A DNA stretch of 64,000 nt from Pedococcus dokdonensis (GTDB lineage: Bacteria; Actinomycetota; Actinomycetes; Actinomycetales; Dermatophilaceae). The stretch is from positions 3,286,001 to 3,350,000 of the forward strand of contig NZ_LT629711.1 in the NCBI RefSeq assembly GCF_900104525.1, in the 5' to 3' direction. Positions 1-8,201 of this stretch are shown one piece after another. The notes below the pieces were generated by a model. It made no database searches. It had not been told where the DNA came from and was given only the letters and a program-made list of their open reading frames with translations. The position numbers and the translations under genes are program-made. Every line of letters starts with the position of its first letter. Positions within the stretch are counted from its first letter, which is position 1.

Positions 1-339
1 TTCCTGTCCGAGGGCGACCGCCTCGACCAGCACATGGTCTGCGCCATCGTCGACGTCGCGCACCTCGTCACCACCTACAGCCTCCAGGCCGGAGATACCC
101 GCCAAGCCCGGCTGGCCGCAGAAACGGCGGCCATCGCGGCCCCCGACGAGGAGATCCCCAGGCTGGATCTCGCCGCGGTCGCCGACGCCGAAGGTCACCC
201 CCGCGAGGCAGAGCGGATCCTGCGCGACGAGGTGTGCAACCGCACCGACGACGAGTGCGCCCCGCCCGAACTCTCGGACCGAACCAAGCGAGTCATAGCC
301 ACACGCGAATGGCACGAGCGGACCCGAAAGGCCGGCTGA
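1..339 (+). CDS. C-terminal fragment of a BTAD-like regulator
   Basis: The reading frame is open from base 1 to a TGA at 337-339, so only the last 112 residues are visible and the start lies upstream. The alpha-helical repeat pattern (VDVAHLVTTYSLQAGDTRQA, then AAIAAPDEEIPRLDLAAV) resembles the end of the bacterial transcriptional activator domain of SARP/LysM-BTAD proteins, which often sit at the edge of actinobacterial conjugative elements. It is convergent with the large ATPase gene ending at 540, with about 200 bp of gene-free DNA between. The family call rests on pattern only, because the DNA-binding part is not in the window. Confidence 0.6.
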   Translation, partial: FLSEGDRLDQHMVCAIVDVAHLVTTYSLQAGDTRQARLAAETAAIAAPDEEIPRLDLAAVADAEGHPREAERILRDEVCNRTDDECAPPELSDRTKRVIATREWHERTRKAG

Positions 340-539
340 CCGAGCCAGAGTGTCAGCAGCCCCAAGCCCCTCCAGCAGTCACAATCGGGTCGCGTGCGGA
401 CCAGTGTCGAACCGCCCACTAAGGGCGCCCCCTCGCGCCGCGGGCAATAGGACGCCACCGTCGCTCCTTGCCCTTGTCATCGAGGATGGCTCCGCACTCA
501 GTCTCATATGCCTGTAGATGGGCGGCCGGACGAACCAGG

Positions 540-3500
540 TCAATCGGCGGGCGGCTGCGACGCGGACGTAGATCCATCCCATACGAGAAGCCGCCGGGTC
601 GAAGCAATCAGTGCTTTTCCCGACTCATCGCGCTCGATCTCTGGTTCGCGAAGTGCCTGCCATCCCGCGTCGAATCCGAACTTTGTCGCCTCGCCGACGG
701 GGTTTTGGATTCGGTGAATCACTGCAGCGTCGTCGTCCTCCGCGTGCTCCACCACGTACAACCAGAAGTCGTCTGGGTGGGTGCGGTTCTCCTCGAGCTG
801 TGTTGCCGACATCCAGACGCCGAAACCAGTCCACGCTCCGCCGATTGACTTGATCTCGATGCGACGAAGAACGGCGCCATCTGAGTCCTTGGAGAGAATG
901 TCGTAGCCGGGGTTGTTGTGAGCTTGCTCCTCTGGGGTCCGGCCGCAGGATCTCTCGTACTCGAGGACACGGCGGACGCCCGCGATATCCACAGGTGACT
1001 TCTCAGGCGCCTCGTCGCCGCCGTCGTCGTGGCCTTGGTCCTCGTCGTCGAACGACACGAAGGAAGCCATGTGAGTCCGCCGTTGCCCACTGCCTGAGCG
1101 ACGTTGGGGGCGCTTCCGGCTCGAGTTGGTCGATGACGGTGTGCCATCGCCGTCCGCGTTACCTCCCGGCTCGGACGCTGCGTCGAGGGCCGCGTAGTCC
1201 GTTGAATCGTCGTCCGAGGAAACGGGCGGGTCATCGAGCTGATTTGAGGCGAGGTCCGGGTCGGACGGGGTAAGGGGGTCGAGGTCGAGATCTTCGACCT
1301 CGACCGAAGTCTGGCTGCCCACGCGCTCCCACTCCGTGTGGTCCAGATCCCGCACCCCGTACTCGTCGAGGACAGTCATCGCACCAGTGAGATCGGAGGC
1401 AGTCAGAACTTCCAGGATGGATGGCGCCAGGGAGCTGACGTCGATGCCGGGGGCGATGCAAAGCGCGATCTCTCGAGCAATGTGACGGTTGGGGGTCTCC
1501 GTTCGAACGATCAGGCGGTTTTCGTCGGGTAGGTAGATCGCTTCCGTTGGTCGGGGAGGATCGACCTGATGCTGGTGCGCGAATCGTGTGACGTACTCGA
1601 CGGTGAGGTCAGGCATTACCTCGATACCCGTCTCGGCCAGTCGGTTGAGGTCGTACTGGGCCCCGTCCTCTACGCGCTGCGCCTCCGCAAGACGCTCGAG
1701 TGCCGGCCTGCGGTCGTCCACAAGCGCAGCAAGCGACGACGCTTCAGTCGAAGGCGCCCCTTCATTGATGCACGGAGTGATCACTTCCTCGGCAGGTCGA
1801 ACCCCGGCTGCCGCCAACGCACGATGAGTGGACCGGTCACGCCGAATCAGGTTGTCCCTGATCAGAAGGATGGTCTCGGCAAGCCGACGGCCGTCTGCGA
1901 AAAGGAGCAGTTCGGGCTTCTCCAGCACGTCACGTGGGCCCACGGCGGACCTGATCGCTCCGAGCCTAGGCAGCGTGTCTGCTGACTCATGCAGATGCTG
2001 GTCGAGCAGTTCCCAGCAGCGATGGACAACCCGCTTGGCATCCTCATCGAGCCGTGTATTGCCAGCAGCTCGGCTGATTCGGCGCAGTGTTTCCTCGACG
2101 TGAGCCGGTTGCGCTGACTCGCTGACCCCGACCCGATCGAAGAAGGCTTGGTAATCGCGGTGGCCGGGCGCAAGAACATGTGCCCACTCGCCGAGTCCGG
2201 GATCTGACCAAAAGACGGTGTTGGGCTCCACGAACACCCCATCGCCGATTTGAACGCAAGGTTCGCGGCTCAGCGCCCTGACGGCGTGCTCCTCCTTCGC
2301 CTGCCCAAGAGCGCGGTACACCTCGGGGTGCAACCGGCTGTTGCCAGATACGCAGTGGCGCAGGTGGGCGATGACCATGGCTGTTGCCGGCGTCCTCTGG
2401 ACCCCCAGCCATTCCAGGACCGGGGCGAGTCGACCTTGGTCGGTCACATGGAGCGCCAGCTTCTTGCCCTGCGACTCAAATAGGTATCGCTGGAACGTTG
2501 CAAAGACTTGGTCCGGCTTGTCGCGGCCACCTCCCTCGCAGGGGAGCCAGGCTGCGGACTGTAGCGATCGCAACGAACCGGAAACGGTTTCTGACTCGGG
2601 CGGGTTGGGGAGAGCATCAAGGATCGCCAGAACGACGTCTGCGTCCGGGGTCACGTCTTGCTCTCCGAGTCTGAACGCAGCCTCGTTCAGAACCTCATTG
2701 CTCGGATGTGCCGACACCCCAAGCCACACGAGCGTCTCGAGAAGGTGCGACGCCATACCGCGAGTGTCGGCGATGGGCGCTTCAGGTGCGATGAGGGTAA
2801 GCGCCGGGTTGGGCAGGTGGACGTTGTGGGCCGGATGTAGTCCGTCGGAGCAGGGGACGAGCGGTGTCTGGCGGAGAATCTCGCGGGCGCCCGGTGTCTG
2901 GTCCAGCTCGACGCGGTGGCGCTGAATGATCTCGAGCACTTGCCGTGCTTGATCGGTGCTGAGGCCATTGACCGCAGCCGGCGCAACATGGCGCAGCAGG
3001 TACTCCACGGCGTCGAGCTCCCGGGCTCCGAGTAGGCGCAAGAGGTCGGTATGGCCGGCGGTCTTGTCACGGTCCACAACGTCGGCGACGCCAAGGAGGT
3101 CGTCAAAGTCGGACGACAGCGACAGTTCCGTGAGCGGCCGGAGTTCGCCACCGGTGCTCGGGAAGAGGGGAAGAGCGCTGACGCGGGCTCGAAGCTCTTG
3201 AGCCAGGGCCGCCCGGTGGTTGTCCAGCCAGTCAAGCACCAGGTCGGGCGCAACTTCGAGAGCGGCTGGATCGGCTTCGAAGATCGCGACCGCTCGCTCA
3301 GGGTTGATGTCGTCGCAGAGGTCGATAAGGTTAGGACAGAGTCCAGCCAATCTCTCTGTGTCCACGATCTTCAGGTCGGGGTCGAGAAGTTCGAACAGCG
3401 CGCGGTCGTCCTCCTCGAGTTTAGATACCCGGCTCGCAGCCGCGAACGTTCCGTCCACGCAGGGGACGATCGCCACGCCAGCGATACTGGAGTTGGCCAG

Positions 3501-5003
3501 CAGCGACTTGCCACGCTCTTGAAGGTGGTTGACCAAGCGCAGGAGCGCGTCGACGTCATCAGCGGTGAGCAGTGCGTCGTCGCGCTCCGGCTCCCACGCC
3601 TCAGCTATCCCGGATTTCTCCAGGGCCGAAACAACATCGGAGATCCCGAGGAGGCTCATGCCGTACTGTGTCAGCGTCGTCTGCCTAGCTAGCGGGCGAA
3701 TCGACGGCGCGAGGACCGGGACGCCTAGTCGGAGCAGGACCTCTACAGCGTCGTACTCTTCCTCGTCTCGTGGCACGAGCGTGCCGGCCGGCAAGACGCC
3801 GGTGTCGTCGGCAAGTAGCGCGATCCGCGATGCGGAAGCGAGCTCCTTCGCCCGTTCGAAGAACTCGCTGAACACCGCCGGGTATTCATCCTTGGCGATG
3901 TCGCGGTTGACCCTCTCAACGTCCACCAGGTAGTTCCACGCGACTCGGTGGCCGAGCTCCTGTGCGATGGTCTCCAGGTTGTCGGCGACAAGGACGGCTG
4001 CGGCATCAATAAGGATGTCGTTCCACTTGCCGCGAAACCCTCGGCTATCGAACTCCACTCCCTTCCGGTCCTGTCTGGGAAAGAACGTGGCGTTGACGTG
4101 GCCGCTCCAACCGGTCCGAGTCTCGGTAGGGAGATCCGCGAAGATGCGCCCTACGACACTTTCCTCGACAGGTACGGCGACCTGAACTAGTGAGGATCTG
4201 CTCGAATCGGGCTCGTACTCCTCCTTCAGCCGGTCCGCACCCTCGGCCTCGCCCTCGAGGAGCAGCCACTCCGAGGAATCACCGTTGACCGTGATGGTGA
4301 TCCGGTTACCCTGCTGCCGCCTGCCGACCTTGGACGTCCGTTCGGGCGACTCAATGCTGAGTACTTGAGTTCGGTCGAGGAACACTAGGGCGGCGCCGGC
4401 TGCATCGTGCAGTTCGTCGACGAGCCGGGCAACGTCTGCATCGGTGAGCGGGGGTGCGCTCAAGTCTCGGCGCAGCGGCGTGTGCTGCCGGGCCCAAGGC
4501 AGATAGAAGGTCGTACCGGCAGATGCGTGGTCTCGCGGGCAGCCCCCGGGGCATAGGACGATCCTCTTGTTCTCGTCACGGGACTCGTCGAGGATCAGGT
4601 GTCGCCCGGCCGTGAGCACCTCTGGATGGTCTGTGACCTGATAGACGGCCGTGAAGCCCACGCCGAACGCTCCTGTGGTCCGGGCGTCATCGGCCTTGTG
4701 GCGCCCCGCGACCTCGCGAAATGAGTGCAAGTCGCAACTGCGCCTGCCCTCGTCAACTTTCCAAGGACACCGCTTCGACTTCTCTTGATGCCCACAGTCG
4801 GTGAAAACCGCGGAGTTCCAGACGGTGAGCTCCTGGTGTGACGCGACGAAGGTGATGCGGTCCGCCTCCGCGTCGTTCGCGTTCTGTGTCAGCTCGTGCA
4901 AAAGGGTGCCGCCGCCCCCGAGATCCTTGAGAATGTTTGCAAGGTTCCCGAGATGGTCCGACGCTCTCGACAGTGTCGTCGGCTCGCTTGCCGTTCCCGC
5001 CAT
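540..5003 (-). CDS. Sacsin-like GHKL ATPase with C-terminal DUF3883 domain
   Basis: A very large protein (1487 residues from the chosen start). The N-terminus has a Hsp90/histidine-kinase type ATP site: N-box ELTQNANDA at about residues 37-45 and a glycine box GAFGVGF at 111-117, as in sacsin-type proteins. Between and after them are C70, C79, C90 and then C151 and C155, a possible zinc-binding insertion. The long middle part has no domain I can name. The C-terminus looks like DUF3883: GYDI followed by RIEIKS gives a PD-(D/E)XK-like set D1368, E1383, K1385. I chose ATG 5003 because GGGGAAGG lies just upstream; the frame also opens from 5111 but would overlap the divergent gene. It is transcribed away from the restriction-like operon and probably belongs to it as an ATP-dependent sensor or effector; that role is inferred. 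Confidence 0.85.
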   Translation of the reverse strand: MAGTASEPTTLSRASDHLGNLANILKDLGGGGTLLHELTQNANDAEADRITFVASHQELTVWNSAVFTDCGHQEKSKRCPWKVDEGRRSCDLHSFREVAGRHKADDARTTGAFGVGFTAVYQVTDHPEVLTAGRHLILDESRDENKRIVLCPGGCPRDHASAGTTFYLPWARQHTPLRRDLSAPPLTDADVARLVDELHDAAGAALVFLDRTQVLSIESPERTSKVGRRQQGNRITITVNGDSSEWLLLEGEAEGADRLKEEYEPDSSRSSLVQVAVPVEESVVGRIFADLPTETRTGWSGHVNATFFPRQDRKGVEFDSRGFRGKWNDILIDAAAVLVADNLETIAQELGHRVAWNYLVDVERVNRDIAKDEYPAVFSEFFERAKELASASRIALLADDTGVLPAGTLVPRDEEEYDAVEVLLRLGVPVLAPSIRPLARQTTLTQYGMSLLGISDVVSALEKSGIAEAWEPERDDALLTADDVDALLRLVNHLQERGKSLLANSSIAGVAIVPCVDGTFAAASRVSKLEEDDRALFELLDPDLKIVDTERLAGLCPNLIDLCDDINPERAVAIFEADPAALEVAPDLVLDWLDNHRAALAQELRARVSALPLFPSTGGELRPLTELSLSSDFDDLLGVADVVDRDKTAGHTDLLRLLGARELDAVEYLLRHVAPAAVNGLSTDQARQVLEIIQRHRVELDQTPGAREILRQTPLVPCSDGLHPAHNVHLPNPALTLIAPEAPIADTRGMASHLLETLVWLGVSAHPSNEVLNEAAFRLGEQDVTPDADVVLAILDALPNPPESETVSGSLRSLQSAAWLPCEGGGRDKPDQVFATFQRYLFESQGKKLALHVTDQGRLAPVLEWLGVQRTPATAMVIAHLRHCVSGNSRLHPEVYRALGQAKEEHAVRALSREPCVQIGDGVFVEPNTVFWSDPGLGEWAHVLAPGHRDYQAFFDRVGVSESAQPAHVEETLRRISRAAGNTRLDEDAKRVVHRCWELLDQHLHESADTLPRLGAIRSAVGPRDVLEKPELLLFADGRRLAETILLIRDNLIRRDRSTHRALAAAGVRPAEEVITPCINEGAPSTEASSLAALVDDRRPALERLAEAQRVEDGAQYDLNRLAETGIEVMPDLTVEYVTRFAHQHQVDPPRPTEAIYLPDENRLIVRTETPNRHIAREIALCIAPGIDVSSLAPSILEVLTASDLTGAMTVLDEYGVRDLDHTEWERVGSQTSVEVEDLDLDPLTPSDPDLASNQLDDPPVSSDDDSTDYAALDAASEPGGNADGDGTPSSTNSSRKRPQRRSGSGQRRTHMASFVSFDDEDQGHDDGGDEAPEKSPVDIAGVRRVLEYERSCGRTPEEQAHNNPGYDILSKDSDGAVLRRIEIKSIGGAWTGFGVWMSATQLEENRTHPDDFWLYVVEHAEDDDAAVIHRIQNPVGEATKFGFDAGWQALREPEIERDESGKALIASTRRLLVWDGSTSASQPPAD

Positions 5004-5016
5004 GCCCGATCCTTCC

Positions 5017-5032
5017 CCGTTCCGAAGAACGG
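5017..5032. promoter_or_regulatory. Palindrome in the divergent defence-locus promoter region
   Basis: CCGTTC and GAACGG form a perfect 6-bp inverted repeat around CGAA in the roughly 135-bp gap between the sacsin-like gene (start 5003) and the res-like gene (start 5139). It overlaps the edge of the leftward Shine-Dalgarno sequence. It could be an operator or an mRNA hairpin limiting translation of the ATPase. No clear -35/-10 pair was recognised. Confidence 0.3.
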
Positions 5033-5138
5033 TATCGAGGAAGGCTGACAGGGTCAGTCGAATCGCCCGAATCCGCCCAATCCGTCGGTTGACCTCACTA
5101 GGGTGACCCATTGTGGGAGCAAGCAGGGCGCGGCAGCC

Positions 5139-8100
5139 ATGACGGGGACGATCGACAACCCCATCCTGAACTCGCCATATGAGCAGCCGGACCGGTACTA
5201 CGAGATCGGTCCGCAGGGCCCCACCGGCGAAGTCAGGGAGGGCCGTCGCCCCAGTGAGTCGTTCATCCCGATCGCCGTTTCCCGGAAGGGCCAGAAGGGC
5301 AAGGGCGACTCCGTCCAGGAGTCCTTCGACTTCGACGCCACGGGAGAGCGCCGAGAGAGGAACAGCCTAATCAACGACGTCCGACGGGACGTCGCGAAGT
5401 GGCGTCGTGGGCGCGAGTACGCCGGCGTGACACCGATCACCCGAAAGCTCCTTCAATACTGGGCTGACCCCGAGCGAGAGAATCGGGTCATCTTCGCCCA
5501 GCGGGAGGCTGCCGAGACGGCGATCTTCCTCACCGAAGTCGCGGGTCGAACTCATAGTTATGCGGACTGGCGCCAGCGACTGGAGCCGCAGAACGATCTC
5601 CACAATGCCGGTCTGCCGCGAGCTGCCCTCAAGATGGCGACCGGCTCCGGCAAGACCGTCGTGATGGCGATGCTGATCGCTTGGCAGACCCTCAACAAGG
5701 TCCAATCGCCGCGGGACGCTCGATTCACAAACCGCTTCCTGATCGTCGCGCCCGGCATCACCATCCGAGACCGCCTCCGGGTGCTCCTTCCGGAGGACAC
5801 GGAGAACTACTACGACCTCCGTGACCTGATCCCTGCCGACCTCAAGGGCGGCTTGGAGCACGCCCGGATCGTGATCACCAACTACCACGCCTTCCAGCTC
5901 AAGGACGCCAAGGAGATCAAGGGCGTCGCCAAGAACACCCGCCTGCTGCTCAAGGGTGACATGAAGGGTGACCCCTTCAAGGAGACACCCCAGGCCATGG
6001 TGAGTCGTGTCCTGCGTGACCTCGGCGCGGACAAGCAGCAGATCATCGTCTTCAACGACGAAGCCCATCACTGCTACATGGACAAGCCTCTCCCTGCCGG
6101 TGAAAAGGCCGCCAAGGAACAGGAGGCCGCCAACGACGAGGCCAGGGTCTGGTTCAAGGGCCTTCAGGCGGTCGCCAAGCACGTCGGTGTCAAGCAGATC
6201 TTTGACCTCTCGGCAACGCCGTTCTACCTCGCTGGCTCCGGCTACAACGAGGGCTACATCTTTCCCTGGACCGTCAGCGACTTCTCACTCATGGATGCGA
6301 TCGAGGCCGGCATCGTGAAGGTGCCAAGAACCCCGGTCGATGACGACGCCGCCCACGAACTGGTGACATACCTGCGCCTCTGGGATTTCGTCGGCGAAGC
6401 CCTACCCAAACGCGCGGCAAAGGGAAACGTCGCCGGTTGGCTGCCACCGCCCGAGCTCGAGGGTGGGCTCAGGAGCCTCCATCGCAGCTACGAGAAGGCC
6501 TTCAACCACTGGGAGACTGAGCTCGCACAACATGGCGAGACTCCACCTGTCTTCATCGTCGTCTGCCCGAACACCGTCGTGAGCAAGCTGGTCTACGACT
6601 GGATTGCCGGCGAGGAGGTGGTCGGGGACGACGCGGTCGTCGCGCACAAGCCCGGGAACCTGGCGCTGCTGAGCAACGTCCAGGACGGCCGGCCACTCGC
6701 GCGGCCACGGACTGTCCTCATCGACTCGGCTCAGCTTGAGTCCGGCGAGGCCATGAAGGCCGACTTCAAGCTCGCCGCAGGGCCTGAGATCGCCTCGTTC
6801 AAGGCCGAGTTCCGGCGTCGCAACCCGGGAGCGGACACCGACCAACTCACCGACGAGGACCTGCTCCGCGAGGTGATGAACACGGTCGGCAAGAAGGGCA
6901 AGCTCGGCGAACAGATCCGCTGCGTCGTCAGCGTTTCCATGCTCACCGAGGGATGGGACGCCAACACCGTCACCCACATCCTCGGAGTCCGCGCGTTCCG
7001 CAGCCAACTCCTGTGCGAACAGGTAGTCGGCCGAGGCCTGCGACGACGGTCGTATGCCGTGAACGATCAAGGCTACTTCGAGCCGGAGTACGCCAACGTC
7101 TACGGCATCCCGTTCCAGTTCATCTCCTCCGACAAGCCGATCAAGGACCCGCTGCCACCCAAGCCGGTCCAGCAGGTCGCTGCCATCGAGGGCCGGGAAC
7201 ACCTTCGCATCCAGTTCCCCAAGCTAACCGGTTATAGGGTCGAGCTCCCCGACGAAGACATTTGGCTCGACCTGGAGAATGCACCCGCCTTCGAGATCGG
7301 CCCGAACACCGTCCCGCGATGGGTGGAGATGCAGGGCGTGGTCGGTGCCGGCGAGAGTGAGGGTGGCGAGGACCGCGCCTACCGGCCTCAGGAGGTTGCC
7401 TTCGCCCTGGCCAAGCGAATCCTGGACACTCGGTTCAACACGGTTGACGACAAGCGACCGTGGCTGTTCCCGAGGCTCATCGGGATGTGCCGGGAATGGA
7501 TCGACCAAAGGGTTCGGCTCGCCGAGGGCTACACGCTCGCCCACCTCATGACCATCACGGAGGTGCAGGCGGAAGCTGCCGAGCAGGTCTGGAACGCAAT
7601 CACACGTCAGGTCGGCAACCGGCGCGAGCGGCTTCGACCAATGCTCAACCGGTTCGACCCTGAAGGCTCGACGGGCGACGTCGACTTCGACACCCGCAAA
7701 TCCACCGTGTCCACGGAGAAGTCCGAGGTCTCTCACGTCACCCTCGACGGAAAGGACGGCAACACCTGGGAGCAGCTCCTCGCCTCCGAGCTCGAGCTGA
7801 ATCGGAACGTCGATGCCTACGTCAAGAACGACCACCTCGGGTTCAGCATCCCGTACGTCCACAAGGGCCGCACCCACTCCTACGTTCCCGACTTCCTCGT
7901 GCGACTCCAACCACTCGACGGCGATGACTTGGCGCGGACACTGATAATCGAGGTGTCCGGCAGTCAGAAGAGCCCCGGACCAACGACCGCCAAAGCCACG
8001 ACCGCACGCGACTCATGGTGCGCATCGGTGAACAACCACGGCGGCTTCGGTCGCTGGGGCTATATCGAGATGACCAATCCAATCGACTTCAAGACCCAGC

Positions 8101-8201
8101 TCGCCGAGGCGATTCAGCTCTTGTACGACGACGGGCCCATCATCGGCGACCCAGACCTACTCGACTTCGACGATGACGCAAGGAGCGCTCGTGGCGCGTA
8201 A
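5139..8201 (+). CDS. res: Type III restriction Res-like DEAH helicase-nuclease
   Basis: A 1020-residue superfamily 2 helicase of the type III restriction Res family. Visible motifs are Walker A ATGSGKT (lysine about residue 172), DEAH box NDEAHH (about 307), SATPF, and the arginine-finger region QVVGRGLRRR. The C-terminus keeps PD (D918) and E938 of a PD-(D/E)XK nuclease, but the expected lysine of ExK is serine (EVSG); a lysine follows at 944. The start is taken as ATG 5139, matching MTGTIDNPILNSPYE-type family N-termini; the frame also opens at 5103. It overlaps the next gene by 11 nt and heads a four-gene operon. It would drive ATP-dependent translocation on DNA recognised by the Mod partner. 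Confidence 0.9.
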   Translation: MTGTIDNPILNSPYEQPDRYYEIGPQGPTGEVREGRRPSESFIPIAVSRKGQKGKGDSVQESFDFDATGERRERNSLINDVRRDVAKWRRGREYAGVTPITRKLLQYWADPERENRVIFAQREAAETAIFLTEVAGRTHSYADWRQRLEPQNDLHNAGLPRAALKMATGSGKTVVMAMLIAWQTLNKVQSPRDARFTNRFLIVAPGITIRDRLRVLLPEDTENYYDLRDLIPADLKGGLEHARIVITNYHAFQLKDAKEIKGVAKNTRLLLKGDMKGDPFKETPQAMVSRVLRDLGADKQQIIVFNDEAHHCYMDKPLPAGEKAAKEQEAANDEARVWFKGLQAVAKHVGVKQIFDLSATPFYLAGSGYNEGYIFPWTVSDFSLMDAIEAGIVKVPRTPVDDDAAHELVTYLRLWDFVGEALPKRAAKGNVAGWLPPPELEGGLRSLHRSYEKAFNHWETELAQHGETPPVFIVVCPNTVVSKLVYDWIAGEEVVGDDAVVAHKPGNLALLSNVQDGRPLARPRTVLIDSAQLESGEAMKADFKLAAGPEIASFKAEFRRRNPGADTDQLTDEDLLREVMNTVGKKGKLGEQIRCVVSVSMLTEGWDANTVTHILGVRAFRSQLLCEQVVGRGLRRRSYAVNDQGYFEPEYANVYGIPFQFISSDKPIKDPLPPKPVQQVAAIEGREHLRIQFPKLTGYRVELPDEDIWLDLENAPAFEIGPNTVPRWVEMQGVVGAGESEGGEDRAYRPQEVAFALAKRILDTRFNTVDDKRPWLFPRLIGMCREWIDQRVRLAEGYTLAHLMTITEVQAEAAEQVWNAITRQVGNRRERLRPMLNRFDPEGSTGDVDFDTRKSTVSTEKSEVSHVTLDGKDGNTWEQLLASELELNRNVDAYVKNDHLGFSIPYVHKGRTHSYVPDFLVRLQPLDGDDLARTLIIEVSGSQKSPGPTTAKATTARDSWCASVNNHGGFGRWGYIEMTNPIDFKTQLAEAIQLLYDDGPIIGDPDLLDFDDDARSARGA

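Noticed and set aside
5367..6182. 271-codon leftward frame opposite the res-like gene
   Set aside because: It is the antisense shadow of a gene with clear helicase motifs.
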